A stretch of DNA of 38,704 bases from Acholeplasmatales bacterium (GCA_016288855.1 JAEELJ010000080.1:1-38704); one strand, 5' to 3'. Positions 24,850-34,341 are shown, counted from the first letter of the stretch. Notes: generated by a model from the sequence alone, not told the origin. A program made the numbers and translations.

Positions 24850-26088
24850 TTATTTTACTTCTTTTAATTTTTTTAATATTTCCTGTTTTACTTGAAAACT
24901 TAAATGAAATGAACCTGAAAATACAATTATATTATCATCATCAAATGATATATTAGAAACCAAATCAGAAATATTATTAAATAATTTATATGGTTTCGTT
25001 AAGCAAGATGCAATATCTTCTTTTTTACTACATCTCTTATCATCAAAATCAGTTATATAATAAGAATCTGAGACAGTATCAAGTAATTTTATTACCTCTT
25101 TATAATCCTTATCCCTTAAAGATTGATATATGATTAATATTTTCTTTTCGCCTTTATTTCTTTTTAAATAAGAAACTAAATTAATGACTGCATCCTTATT
25201 ATGACCACCATCTATAATAACTAATGGCTTATTATTAATTATCTCCATTCTAGATGGTAGCATAGTATAATATATACCATAGCTTAAAAAGTCATAGGGT
25301 ATATTTTTCATAACATTAGTTGCAAGCTCTATTGCGATTGAAGCATCATATGCTGAATAATAACCTGGTATATATTTTTTATAATTATTACCTTTATAAA
25401 TAAATTCATAATCATTTATAATTTCTAAATCATCTAAAACATTAATTAATTTAATATTTCTTTTAGAGCAATAATCTTTAATTAAAGGTAATAATTCTTT
25501 TTCTGATGTTATTAATGTTTTATTTTCTCTTGTAATTCCAAGCTTATTTAGACATATTTCTTCTTTAGTATTACCTAATAAATCCATATGATCTAAGCCA
25601 ACATTAACTAAAATAGATAATTCAGGTTCTAATACATTAACTGAATCATTAATACCACCAATTCCAACCTCAAATATACCATAATCAATTTCTCTATCTT
25701 TATAAAACATTAAAGCCATTAAAAAAGTTAATTGGAAGAAAGATAATGAATCATTATTTTCTGATATATATTTGTCATTTATTTTCTCAAGCTCCATTGT
25801 ATAATACATAACCTCGGAATTAGATATGTATCTATCATTAATCATTATTCTTTCATTAAATGATTCAACATGTGGGGAAGTAAACATACCTACATGCATA
25901 CAATTCTTAAGAATGTTTTTTGCAAAATGACAAACCTCTCCTTTCCCATTTGTACCTGTTATGATACAAACGGGATATGTTGGAGTTAGATTATTTTCTT
26001 CAATTATTTTTTTTAATTTTTCATTGCTTTTATTTTGATTTCTTTTTGAAAATAAGTATTCAAGTGCTTCAAAATATGTATTAATCAT
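24850..26088 (-). CDS. folC: Divergent FolC-like Mur ligase family protein
   Basis: Resembles dihydrofolate synthase/folylpolyglutamate synthase, which adds glutamate to folates. Its 412 residues are the usual length, and the order of motifs fits: the P-loop, HMDLLGNTKEEI, a DGGHN segment and a C-terminal GSFHL. Several motifs are degenerate. The P-loop reads TGTNGKGE (44-51) where a Ser or Thr normally follows GKG. NKLGI stands where EKAGI is usual, and DGGHNKDAV where DGAHNP is usual. It may be a FolC with altered activity or a relative with another substrate. Its start lies within the last codons of valS (8-base overlap), a common valS-folC order in Bacillota. Confidence 0.8.
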   Translation of the reverse strand: MINTYFEALEYLFSKRNQNKSNEKLKKIIEENNLTPTYPVCIITGTNGKGEVCHFAKNILKNCMHVGMFTSPHVESFNERIMINDRYISNSEVMYYTMELEKINDKYISENNDSLSFFQLTFLMALMFYKDREIDYGIFEVGIGGINDSVNVLEPELSILVNVGLDHMDLLGNTKEEICLNKLGITRENKTLITSEKELLPLIKDYCSKRNIKLINVLDDLEIINDYEFIYKGNNYKKYIPGYYSAYDASIAIELATNVMKNIPYDFLSYGIYYTMLPSRMEIINNKPLVIIDGGHNKDAVINLVSYLKRNKGEKKILIIYQSLRDKDYKEVIKLLDTVSDSYYITDFDDKRCSKKEDIASCLTKPYKLFNNISDLVSNISFDDDNIIVFSGSFHLSFQVKQEILKKLKEVK

Positions 26089-28684
26089 TGTATTCTTTTA
26101 AAGTTTTTAGAATTTCATCATACTGCTTTTGATATTCAGCTTGCTTAGCTTTTTCAGCATCAATCTTATCCTTTGGAGCCTTAGATAAGAACTTTTCATT
26201 TGAAAGCATATTCTTAGAACGCATTAATTCGCCTTCTAATCTAGCTTTTTCTTGATTTAATTTCTTAATTACTTCTTCTTTATCTACTAAATCAGCTGTT
26301 GGTACATATACCTTAGCCATTGGTAATACTAATGTTACATAATCCTTTGGATCAATATCATTAGTTAAGAATTGTAAGTTTCTTGGGTTTGTAAATTTTT
26401 CTAAGTATTCCTTAGTTGATTCGATCATCTTAACAACATATTCCTTATCAGAATAAATTGAAATATCAATAGGCTTAGATAATCCCTTACCTGCTTTATT
26501 TCTTTCATTACGGATTGCAGTAATGATTTCAATCATATCATCAATTGATTCAATTGCATCATCATTATTAAATCTTTCATCTACCTTAGGCCATAAAGAG
26601 ATTGTAATTGATTCTTCATTATGTGGTAATGCTTGATAGATTTCTTCTGTTATAAATGGAACAAATGGATGAAGCATCTTAGTAATAGCTAATAATGTAT
26701 GTAATAAAACATTCTTAGTCATTTGAATATTTTGTTCATCAGATGAAGCTAAATCAACCTTAGAAATTTCAACATACCATGATGCGAAATCATCCCAAAC
26801 GAAGCTATATAATGTTCTTGCAGCTTCACCAAATTCATATTTTTCCATATTGTAATCTACATTTTCAATTACCTTATTTAATTTAGCTAAAATCCATTTT
26901 GAAGCTAAATTTAATTTATTTGGATCAATATCAGTTGGAATGAAATCTTCACCAAGATTCATTAAAACATATCTACTAATATTCCATACTTTATTTAAAT
27001 AATTCCATGCAGATGCAATCTTTGTTTCATCATATCTTAAATCTAATCCTGGAGCTGAATTTGTTGTTAAGAAATAACGTAATGAATCACATCCGTATTT
27101 ATCAATAACATCAAATGGGTCAACACCATTACCTAATGACTTAGACATCTTTCTTCCTTGTGGGTCACGAATTAAACCGTGAATTAAAATATCCTTGAAT
27201 GGTGCATGCTTAGTAAATTCAACACCCTGGAATAGCATTCTTGCAACCCAGAAGAAAATAATATCATATCCTGTAACTAATACATTAGTTGGATAATATC
27301 TTTCATATAAAGCTGTTTTTTCTGGCCAGCCTAATGTTGAGAATGGCCATAATGCACTTGAGAACCATGTATCTAATACATCCTCATCTTGCTTCCAACC
27401 ATCACCTGGGCATTCAACTTGAACCTTAACTTCGTCTCCCTTATACCATGCTGGAATTCTATGACCCCACCATAATTGTCTTGAGATACACCAATCCTGA
27501 ATATCAGTTAACCAATGCTCTAAAGTTCCTTTAAAACGTTCAGGTACGAAACGATATTCATCATTTTCTAATACTTGCTTTGCTAAAATATCCATCTTAA
27601 CAAACCATTGCTTAGATAATCTTGGTTCAACAACAACACCAGTTCTTTCAGAATGTCCTACAGAGTGAACAATCTTTTCTTCCTTAATAAATAATCCAGC
27701 CTTAGCTAAATCTTCGCATAATGCTTTACGACAGCTGAAACGATCCATACCTTCATACTTACCAGCCATCTTATTCATTGTACCATCGTCATTCATGCAA
27801 AGTGGCATAGCTAAATTATGTCTCTTACCAACCTCAAAGTCATTAGGGTCATGTGCTGGTGTAACTTTAACTGCACCAGTACCGAATTCCTTATCTACAT
27901 ATGAGTCAGAAATAACTGGAATTTCAACATTAGTTCCTGGAATAAATACCTTCTTACCAATTACATTCTTATATCTTTCATCTTCAGGATGAACCATAAT
28001 AGCTTGGTCTGCAAACATTGTTTCAGGTCTTGTTGTTGCAATTGTTATTGCACCACTTCCATCAGTAAATGGATAGTTGAAATGATAGAAAGCACCTTCA
28101 TCATCTTGGTGAATTACTTCAATATTAGATAATGCAGTTCTTGCTTCGCAGTCCCAGTTAATTATTCTTTCACCTTGGTAAATTAATCCCTTATTATATA
28201 AAGTAATAAATACATAATTAACAGCCTTAGATAAGCCTTCATCTAATGTAAAACGTTCCTTTGTATAATCTAATGATAAACCTAAGCCAGCCCATTGAGA
28301 ATGAATAGTTTTAGCATATTCTTCCTTCCATTTCCAAGCTTCTTTTAAGAAAGCCTCACGGCCAATATCATATCTAGATATTCCTTGTTCCTTAAGTTTA
28401 GCATCAACTTTAGCTTGAGTTGCAATACCTGCATGGTCCATACCAGGAAGCCATAATGCATCAAAGCCTTGCATTCTTTTTCTTCTAATAATAATATCTT
28501 GTAAAGTAGTATCCCAAGAATGTCCTAAATGTAATTTCCCTGTTACATTTGGTGGTGGTATAACTACTGTAAATGGTTGCTTTGAAGTATCACCTGCTTC
28601 AAAAAATCCACCCTTTAACCAGAAATCATACTTACCTTGTTCTACTTCCTTGAAGTCATACTTTGGTTTTAATTCTTTACTCAT
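26081..28684 (-). CDS. valS: Valyl-tRNA synthetase
   Basis: Class I aminoacyl-tRNA synthetase charging tRNA-Val, with 867 residues. The HIGH motif is HLGHS in PPPNVTGKLHLGHSWD, and the KMSKS loop is GRKMSKSLGNG. The editing (CP1) insertion with TTRPETMFADQAI lies between them. The C-terminal coiled-coil arm (about 800-865, rich in Lys and Glu) is typical of ValRS. The ATG overlaps the end of the preceding acetyltransferase gene by 8 bases, and folC overlaps its own end. Expression is controlled by the valine T-box at the head of the operon. Confidence 0.97.
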   Translation of the reverse strand: MSKELKPKYDFKEVEQGKYDFWLKGGFFEAGDTSKQPFTVVIPPPNVTGKLHLGHSWDTTLQDIIIRRKRMQGFDALWLPGMDHAGIATQAKVDAKLKEQGISRYDIGREAFLKEAWKWKEEYAKTIHSQWAGLGLSLDYTKERFTLDEGLSKAVNYVFITLYNKGLIYQGERIINWDCEARTALSNIEVIHQDDEGAFYHFNYPFTDGSGAITIATTRPETMFADQAIMVHPEDERYKNVIGKKVFIPGTNVEIPVISDSYVDKEFGTGAVKVTPAHDPNDFEVGKRHNLAMPLCMNDDGTMNKMAGKYEGMDRFSCRKALCEDLAKAGLFIKEEKIVHSVGHSERTGVVVEPRLSKQWFVKMDILAKQVLENDEYRFVPERFKGTLEHWLTDIQDWCISRQLWWGHRIPAWYKGDEVKVQVECPGDGWKQDEDVLDTWFSSALWPFSTLGWPEKTALYERYYPTNVLVTGYDIIFFWVARMLFQGVEFTKHAPFKDILIHGLIRDPQGRKMSKSLGNGVDPFDVIDKYGCDSLRYFLTTNSAPGLDLRYDETKIASAWNYLNKVWNISRYVLMNLGEDFIPTDIDPNKLNLASKWILAKLNKVIENVDYNMEKYEFGEAARTLYSFVWDDFASWYVEISKVDLASSDEQNIQMTKNVLLHTLLAITKMLHPFVPFITEEIYQALPHNEESITISLWPKVDERFNNDDAIESIDDMIEIITAIRNERNKAGKGLSKPIDISIYSDKEYVVKMIESTKEYLEKFTNPRNLQFLTNDIDPKDYVTLVLPMAKVYVPTADLVDKEEVIKKLNQEKARLEGELMRSKNMLSNEKFLSKAPKDKIDAEKAKQAEYQKQYDEILKTLKEYND

Positions 28685-29219
28685 ATTTTTTCATCCTTTC
28701 AAAATCATCTTTAGTCATGGAATAAAAATCCGCATCGACCACTCTTCCATCATATAGCTTTTTATATTTACAGAATCTTCCGTCATATATAAAGCCGCAT
28801 TTTTCAATGACTCTTTTACTCTTATAATTATCACTATGATGTCCTACTTCTAAAACTTCACAATCAGTATTAGTAAATACATAGTTAATGACTAATTTTA
28901 CAGCCTCAGTCATATAACCATTATTCCAGTATTCTTCATTCATTGAAAAACCTAATTGTTTAACGTATCTATATTTTCTAATGCCATAATTATAAAGTGA
29001 TAAAGTACCAATCATTTTGCTTTCACTTTTTAAAACAATTGCAAAAACATCCTTTTGTAAGACTTGACCAGCAATAACTCTTTTAGCTGTTTCATAATCC
29101 TTAATAGGCTTCCAACCAGCCATAGGTCCTACGTTTTGTGATCCACAATATAAAAAGTAATCATCAACATCTGTTAATTCTAAATCCCTAACAATAATTC
29201 TTTCCCCATTTAATCTCAT
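28677..29219 (-). CDS. GNAT N-acetyltransferase (RimJ/RimL type)
   Basis: 180-residue acetyltransferase of the GNAT fold. It has the N-terminal RLNGERIIVRDLELTDVDDYF, a central GTLSLYN strand, the acetyl-CoA-binding region QLGFSMNEEYWNNGYMTEAVK, and SKRVIEKCGFIYDGR. This pattern is typical of the RimJ/RimL/MarR-adjacent subgroup that acetylates protein N-termini or small amines. The target is unknown. I start at the ATG at plus 29217-29219. The frame continues upstream only through the T-box RNA. The start codon follows the T run of the T-box terminator directly, and the only ribosome-binding-like sequence (TAAGGAC) is in the terminator stem. Confidence 0.85.
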   Translation of the reverse strand: MRLNGERIIVRDLELTDVDDYFLYCGSQNVGPMAGWKPIKDYETAKRVIAGQVLQKDVFAIVLKSESKMIGTLSLYNYGIRKYRYVKQLGFSMNEEYWNNGYMTEAVKLVINYVFTNTDCEVLEVGHHSDNYKSKRVIEKCGFIYDGRFCKYKKLYDGRVVDADFYSMTKDDFERMKKYE

Positions 29220-29453
29220 AAAAAAAGTCCTTAGAAAATAATATTCTAAGGACGAATTATCGCGGTACCACCTTAGTTCTATGAAAAAATAATTCATAGC
29301 ACTCAATTAATCTTTAACGCAGAATACGGGTCTTACTACTAAGCTCATAAAACCAGCTCCATGACTACCTTCTTCATTAAAACCTAAATACTTTCACCAA
29401 ACGTATTCTCTCTTAAAGGTTTAAAATGAATACTCCTTCACTTCAAAGCTTTG
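29220..29453 (-). promoter_or_regulatory. Valine T-box riboswitch
   Basis: Leader RNA that senses uncharged tRNA-Val. The T-box sequence AAGGTGGTACCGCG (minus; plus 29261-29274) and the competing terminator GTCCTTAGA/TCTAAGGAC with a T run (plus 29220-29253) are both clear. Stem I carries AGAGA and GGTGAAAG. The specifier loop reads GGTAGTCA (plus about 29362-29369), where either GTA or GTC would be the specifier triplet, and both are valine codons. That agrees with valS being in the operon. Confidence 0.95.
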
Positions 29454-29458
29454 TTAAT

Positions 29459-29487
29459 ATTTTACTTTTATTCATAATTAAAGTCAA
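29459..29487 (-). promoter_or_regulatory. Promoter of the T-box operon
   Basis: On the minus strand TTGACT (plus 29482-29487), 17 bases, TAAAAT (plus 29459-29464). It is correctly placed at the 5' end of the T-box leader. Confidence 0.85.
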
Positions 29488-29498
29488 CAAATAAAATA

Positions 29499-30161
29499 TT
29501 ATAAATGTAACTTTAAATTCATATGAACATTAATCAAATAATATTTATTAATTTCTTTTAATAATTCTTTAAAATTACAATCATCTAATTTTAAAATATT
29601 ATCCTTTGAATAATAATATATGCTCCAATATTTTAATAAATCATTATAACCAGAACAACAATTATTACATAATGCACCACCATCAACAATAGAAAATCCA
29701 ATTAGGTCAGTTTTCTTGCCACACTTAGAACAGCTTTTAAGATTTGGGCTTACTCCAAATGGATATAACATTTTTATCAAAAATATAGATAAAACCTTAT
29801 ATGGATTTATATTTAAGATATTCATAAATGCATCTTCTATAAATTGATACATTAATTTATGCGGGGCATCTTCTGGTAGGTAATTAATGACTTCAACCAT
29901 AACTCTTAAGACATCAATAGTATCAAAATTATTACTACAATCAAGATTTGATTTTATTGTATCAAATTCAACTAATGATGGAAATTGCGAATCTGTATAT
30001 GTAAAATCAATTATATTACCTGTAGTAAGGTTACCAGCTACTACATTCTTTTTTCCTTTAATACCTATAACCTTATATCCTTTTAATCCAAGAATAGTAT
30101 AAATAAATACTATTTTTGATTTTTCCTTATAATCAAGGGACTTGATTATAATTCCTCTCAT
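29499..30161 (-). CDS. recO: DNA repair protein RecO
   Basis: Recombination mediator of the RecFOR pathway that helps load RecA on gaps. The N-terminal OB fold starts MRGIIIKSLDYKEKSKIVFIY. The C-terminal helical part has a four-cysteine zinc site, CSKCG and CNNC. The length is 220, close to the family's roughly 240-250. Its ATG overlaps the era stop by one base, and it is last in the ybeY-cdd-era-recO operon. No strong terminator is visible before the T-box promoter. Confidence 0.92.
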   Translation of the reverse strand: MRGIIIKSLDYKEKSKIVFIYTILGLKGYKVIGIKGKKNVVAGNLTTGNIIDFTYTDSQFPSLVEFDTIKSNLDCSNNFDTIDVLRVMVEVINYLPEDAPHKLMYQFIEDAFMNILNINPYKVLSIFLIKMLYPFGVSPNLKSCSKCGKKTDLIGFSIVDGGALCNNCCSGYNDLLKYWSIYYYSKDNILKLDDCNFKELLKEINKYYLINVHMNLKLHL

Positions 30162-31078
30162 TATTCAAACTTATCTGAAGAATAACCAAGTAATGCTAAA
30201 TCACCAGGTCTATCCTTCCAATCCTTTTTAACTTTTACCCAAAGGTCTAAATTAATCTTTTGACCTAAAAGCTTCTTGATATCTGATTTAGCTAAATCTT
30301 TAACATGCTTAATCAAAGAACCATTTTTTCCAATAATGATTTGCTTTTGACTATCACGTTCAACATAAATTGTTGCATATATATCTTTAATAGATTTATC
30401 TTCCTCATTATCCTTCATTAATTCAACAGTTACAGCTATTGAATGAGGAACCTCTTCTTTTGTAAGATATAAAATCTTTTCTCTTATAATTTCAGAAATT
30501 AAGAATTTATTATCATGATCAGATACCATATCATCAGGATAAAATTTAGGTCCTGGAGGTAAAATGTCATATATTGCATTTAATAAATGCTCAATATTCT
30601 TATTTTCTAAAACAGATATTGGGAAAAATCCCTGGAATGGATATAAGTTTTGATATAATGCTAAAGTTAAATCAATATCATTAAATCTCTTTAGCTGATC
30701 AACTTTATTAATAACTAAGAAAACAGGTATTTTAGTTTTCTTAAGGTTATTCATAATAATTTCATCTCCAGGAAGAATCTTTTTTGTTGGTGTAGTCATA
30801 AAAATAACAGCATCAACTCCAGATACAGAACCATAAGATGCATTTACCATTCTTCTATCAAGTTCACTATTAGCTTTATGAATACCAGGTGTATCAGTGA
30901 AAGCAATTTGATAATTATCTCCATTAACTACACCTAATATTTTATTTCTAGTTGTTTGAGGTTTATCACTCATTATTGCTACTTTTTTACCAACAACCTT
31001 ATTTAGGAATGTTGATTTACCTACATTAGGTCTACCAATAATAGTAACAAAACCAGATCTAAATTCATTATTTTGCAT
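30161..31078 (-). CDS. era: GTPase Era
   Basis: Ras-like GTPase and KH-domain RNA-binding protein that binds the 3' end of 16S rRNA during 30S maturation. G1 is GRPNVGKS (15-22), followed by DTPG and NKVD. The C-terminal KH domain contains the IIIGKNGSLIKHV loop and the LWVKVKKDWKDRP ending. The length of 305 is typical. GAGGATT precedes the ATG, and it is 2 bases from cdd and overlaps recO. The grouping with ybeY, another 16S-processing factor, is standard. Confidence 0.97.
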   Translation of the reverse strand: MQNNEFRSGFVTIIGRPNVGKSTFLNKVVGKKVAIMSDKPQTTRNKILGVVNGDNYQIAFTDTPGIHKANSELDRRMVNASYGSVSGVDAVIFMTTPTKKILPGDEIIMNNLKKTKIPVFLVINKVDQLKRFNDIDLTLALYQNLYPFQGFFPISVLENKNIEHLLNAIYDILPPGPKFYPDDMVSDHDNKFLISEIIREKILYLTKEEVPHSIAVTVELMKDNEEDKSIKDIYATIYVERDSQKQIIIGKNGSLIKHVKDLAKSDIKKLLGQKINLDLWVKVKKDWKDRPGDLALLGYSSDKFE

Positions 31079-31080
31079 TA

Positions 31081-31479
31081 TTAATCCTCATTTAAAACGA
31101 ATGCATGTGGCAATAACTCATCAAGGGTAAGCTCAATATAATCTCTATTAAGGTTTGCTAAAATAACTTTAGTATTAGGAGCTAATAATTCCATTAAAAC
31201 CTCTCTACATGCACCACAAGGTGAAGTTGGAGATTTAGTATCAGCAACAATACAAATTGCTTCTACGTCATTTTTAGTCTTACCTTCAGATATTAATTTA
31301 AAAGCTGCATTTCTTTCAGCACAGATAGACAATCCTAAGCTCTTATTTTCAATATTACATCCTAAAACATATTGTCCATTTTTTAATAATATTGCACAGC
31401 CCACTTTAAATTTAGAATAGGGTGCATAAGCATGAAATCTTGCAGTTAAAGCCATATCCAAGATATTATCTACATTCAT
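31081..31479 (-). CDS. cdd: Cytidine deaminase
   Basis: Zinc enzyme converting cytidine and deoxycytidine to uridines in pyrimidine salvage. The zinc ligands and catalytic Glu are in C53-A-E55 (CAERNAAF) and C88-x2-C91 (PCGAC), and the short tetrameric form (132 residues) is normal. It overlaps the ybeY stop by four bases (ATGA). In B. subtilis dgkA stands between ybeY and cdd. It is absent here. Confidence 0.95.
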   Translation of the reverse strand: MNVDNILDMALTARFHAYAPYSKFKVGCAILLKNGQYVLGCNIENKSLGLSICAERNAAFKLISEGKTKNDVEAICIVADTKSPTSPCGACREVLMELLAPNTKVILANLNRDYIELTLDELLPHAFVLNED

Positions 31480-31901
31480 CTTTTAATTCCTGCCTTATTT
31501 AAAATATCATCTTGCTTAGAAAACATAATTTGCTCTTCTTCTTTAGTTTGATGGTCAAATCCACAAAGATGTAAATATCCATGAACAGCTAAGAATGCAA
31601 CCTCTCTATTAATTGAATGTCCATATTCCTTTGCTTGTTCATATGCTTTATCAAGACAAATAAATACATCACCTAAGCTTGATTTTATTTCATTTTCTAA
31701 ATCATCACAAAGTGCAAATGATATAACATCTGTAACTTTGTCAATATTTCTAAATTCTTTATTAATTTCATGGATTCTTTCTTTTGTAACAAAGATAAAA
31801 TTAATATCTTTTTTTACATTAAAATCCCTAAATATTTTATAAAGAAGATGCTCATAGCATCTTACTTTTTGTTCTGTTTCATTATAAAAATTAACTTTCA
31901 T
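31476..31901 (-). CDS. ybeY: Endoribonuclease YbeY
   Basis: Metal-dependent RNase acting in 16S rRNA 3'-end maturation and ribosome quality control. The three-histidine zinc motif HGYLHLCGFDH is intact, and the preceding DVISFAL and SLGDVFI segments match the family. The length of 141 is typical. It ends in TGA, showing that TGA is a stop in this organism. It starts 2 bases after the HAD gene stop. Confidence 0.96.
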   Translation of the reverse strand: MKVNFYNETEQKVRCYEHLLYKIFRDFNVKKDINFIFVTKERIHEINKEFRNIDKVTDVISFALCDDLENEIKSSLGDVFICLDKAYEQAKEYGHSINREVAFLAVHGYLHLCGFDHQTKEEEQIMFSKQDDILNKAGIKR

Positions 31902-31903
31902 CC

Positions 31904-32758
31904 TTACTCACCTAAGTTTCTTTTTAAATAAGTTGATAATTGTTCTTCTTCAATATGTTTTAAATCATTTTGTATACATCTAGATTGAATCATTGCTTTA
32001 ACGAATTTTTCTAAAGAAGAATCCTTTTGATAATCAGCAACACATACAAAATTAATTCTTTTATCCTCAACAAGGTTTTTAACCTTTTCTTCAGAGCCTT
32101 GAGGATATAAAGCAATAGATTTACCACCAGCATCCTTTACAATTTTCATACAAGGAATATCTGTTAGTCCGTCTCCAATATATATCATATTTTCAAAAGG
32201 AATTGGCTTTAATTCCATATGCATATTAACTGAATCATCATCAGTTATATCAAGTGCTCCTTTTGCAATTCTAAATATATATTGAGTCTTTTGAGTATAA
32301 TTAATTGAAAGACTTGGCCACATTGCAACACCATCTTCATCATATAAGAAATTACATCCATATATCTTTTTAAAATATTTTGCAATTGGAGTTCCCATAA
32401 TAATTTCAGTTGTTCCTGATGAAATTATATAATGTTCTACTGTTGCGCCTAAAGAATTAGCATACTCGTTAATTCTATCGAACCAAGTTAAAACACCATT
32501 TTGAAATTCAACATCTTTGCCACATTCATTTAAAAATTTTTCTGTAAGCTTAATGCCTTTTTCTTTTGATTTTTTTACCATCATAAACATATATGATAAA
32601 ATCTTATCCATGTGATTTTTTTCTGTTAATTCTGAGGTTTCACCCCAAAATTCACTTGTTGACATTCCAAGTTTCTTTATGAAACCAAAGTTTTGCATGT
32701 CAGATGTAGATAAAGTTTTATCAAAATCATACATTATTGCAATGGTTGTTTTTGCCAT
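31904..32758 (-). CDS. HAD family hydrolase (phosphoserine-phosphatase-like)
   Basis: Haloacid dehalogenase phosphatase of 284 residues. Motif I is DFDKT (about 11-15), where the first Asp is the nucleophile. Motif II includes IISSGTTE. Motifs III/IV are a Lys in the central region and GDGLTDIPCMK. A helical cap follows motif I. This is closest to the SerB-like subclass, but the substrate is not predictable. It lies between the LRR protein gene (9 bases) and ybeY (2 bases), so it belongs to this ribosome-factor operon. Confidence 0.82.
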   Translation of the reverse strand: MAKTTIAIMYDFDKTLSTSDMQNFGFIKKLGMSTSEFWGETSELTEKNHMDKILSYMFMMVKKSKEKGIKLTEKFLNECGKDVEFQNGVLTWFDRINEYANSLGATVEHYIISSGTTEIIMGTPIAKYFKKIYGCNFLYDEDGVAMWPSLSINYTQKTQYIFRIAKGALDITDDDSVNMHMELKPIPFENMIYIGDGLTDIPCMKIVKDAGGKSIALYPQGSEEKVKNLVEDKRINFVCVADYQKDSSLEKFVKAMIQSRCIQNDLKHIEEEQLSTYLKRNLGE

Positions 32759-32767
32759 ATAATCTTC

Positions 32768-34225
32768 CTACTTCTTTTTTGTATTATTATACTTAAATTC
32801 ACTAAATTCTTGATTTAAACTCTTCATTTCTTGGTAAACATAATTTAAGAAATCTGCATGAAGAGTGTAATTGTTTTGATTCTTAATAAAGTCTTCTTGT
32901 GCTTTTTTGATATCATCTTCTGACATAGCATTTCCTAATAGGTCAACAACATCAATTTGATATTGATTTGCTAATTCATCTAATGTTTTACCTGTTGCTT
33001 GTTCTACACCAATCATAACATCATTTTGTGCATCAAAGCATATTTCTTTAAATGAATTAAAATCACTCATCTTATCATAGAATTCAAATAACTTATCAGT
33101 TAAGAATTGATCTAATTGAGTATGATCTGTATTATCATCATTTAAATATGCACGGATAATATTATATACATAAGTCATTATGTATGCACCATCTACTTGA
33201 GATAAGAAACCATCCATTGTTACATAGATACGGTTATTAATAGTATCTCTAATATATGTTATTTGTTCATTATCAACTAAGCCCATTGCATGTTGTGTTT
33301 CAAATTTGCCTAATAAATCATCAAACATATTTAATGCAAATTGTCTATCATAATTACCAGTACCATAGCATTCCATATTTGCTTTAACAACTAAGAAATA
33401 GTATGTCATACCGTCATGCTCAAGCTTTTGCTTTGATACAATATCAAATGTGCAATTTTCAAAGTAAGGTGATTTAAATACAAATTCAGAAACCTCTTCT
33501 TCTTTACTCATAACTCTTACTCTTACATTTAAGAAATCAGGGTCATCAACAGAGTATAAGCCCATCTTTGTCTTTGTTTCACTTGATAATTCAAGTGTAA
33601 GTTCATTTTCAAATGCCTTACGGTTGAATACACATAATAAGAATTGATCTCCATCAAATACAAATGGAATATCTAATTGAGAATTAGTTAAATTTCCCAT
33701 TAATCTTTCATCAAATTGCTTATCAATCTTTTTAGATTCAAGCTGAATATATGTATCAGTTATTTTTCTTAAATTTTCTTGTAAAGATAAAGGTAAAATG
33801 CAGCACTTGTTGTTTGTATGATTCTTAGGTTTCTTAATAGAATTAATCTTTTCTAAATATTCATCAACATCATGCTTACACTTATTACCAATAAAAGCAT
33901 TAGAACCTATTGATTTAATTGTAGAAGGTAATTTAATTTCTTTAATATTACAATTAATGAAAGCCCAGTCTTCAATAGTTTCAACACCCTCATCTAAAAT
34001 TACTTGTGTTAGATTTGGACATGAAGCAAATGCGTAAGGTCCAATTACCTTGCATGAACCAGGGATTTCAACTGCTGTTAAATTCTTCTTTTCTGCAAAA
34101 GCATCTGGTGCAATTTTTGATACAGGTAGGTTTTCAATTGTATCAGGTAAACCTAATTCTGTTTCAGTATCATCACATCCTAAAAGAACTACTATTTTAT
34201 TTCCTTGTACTTCGTATTTTATCAT
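32768..34225 (-). CDS. Protein with N-terminal BspA-type leucine-rich repeats
   Basis: 485 residues. Residues about 15-110 hold four LRR_5/BspA-like repeats (for example KIAPDAFAEKKNLTAVEIPGS and VIGPYAFASCPNLTQVIL). The rest (about 130-485) is a mixed alpha/beta then helical region that I do not recognise. No signal peptide or membrane helix is seen, so unlike classical surface BspA proteins it appears cytoplasmic. CGGAGG precedes the ATG. It heads the HAD-ybeY-cdd-era-recO gene string. Its role there is unknown. Confidence 0.7.
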   Translation of the reverse strand: MIKYEVQGNKIVVLLGCDDTETELGLPDTIENLPVSKIAPDAFAEKKNLTAVEIPGSCKVIGPYAFASCPNLTQVILDEGVETIEDWAFINCNIKEIKLPSTIKSIGSNAFIGNKCKHDVDEYLEKINSIKKPKNHTNNKCCILPLSLQENLRKITDTYIQLESKKIDKQFDERLMGNLTNSQLDIPFVFDGDQFLLCVFNRKAFENELTLELSSETKTKMGLYSVDDPDFLNVRVRVMSKEEEVSEFVFKSPYFENCTFDIVSKQKLEHDGMTYYFLVVKANMECYGTGNYDRQFALNMFDDLLGKFETQHAMGLVDNEQITYIRDTINNRIYVTMDGFLSQVDGAYIMTYVYNIIRAYLNDDNTDHTQLDQFLTDKLFEFYDKMSDFNSFKEICFDAQNDVMIGVEQATGKTLDELANQYQIDVVDLLGNAMSEDDIKKAQEDFIKNQNNYTLHADFLNYVYQEMKSLNQEFSEFKYNNTKKK

Positions 34226-34314
34226 AAAAAATACCTCCGAATTTTCAATTATAAAAGCAATCTGCTATTATTAATATTTTACCTTTTTTTTATACTATTT
34301 TCAACAAATAAAAC

Positions 34315-34334
34315 ATCCCCAAATAATTGGGGAT
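34315..34334 (-). terminator. Terminator after obg
   Basis: ATCCCCAA/TTGGGGAT stem, 4-base loop, followed on the minus strand by GTTTTATTTG. It lies 7 bases past the obg stop. Confidence 0.85.
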
Positions 34335-34341
34335 TGATAAT

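Noticed and set aside
28677-29306. Longer start for the GNAT gene at 29306
   Set aside because: The extra 29 codons are translated T-box and terminator sequence.
31081-31901. A missing dgkA between ybeY and cdd as a sign of deletion
   Set aside because: ybeY and cdd overlap by four bases with intact ends, so the order is native. Many Bacillota lack dgkA at this place.
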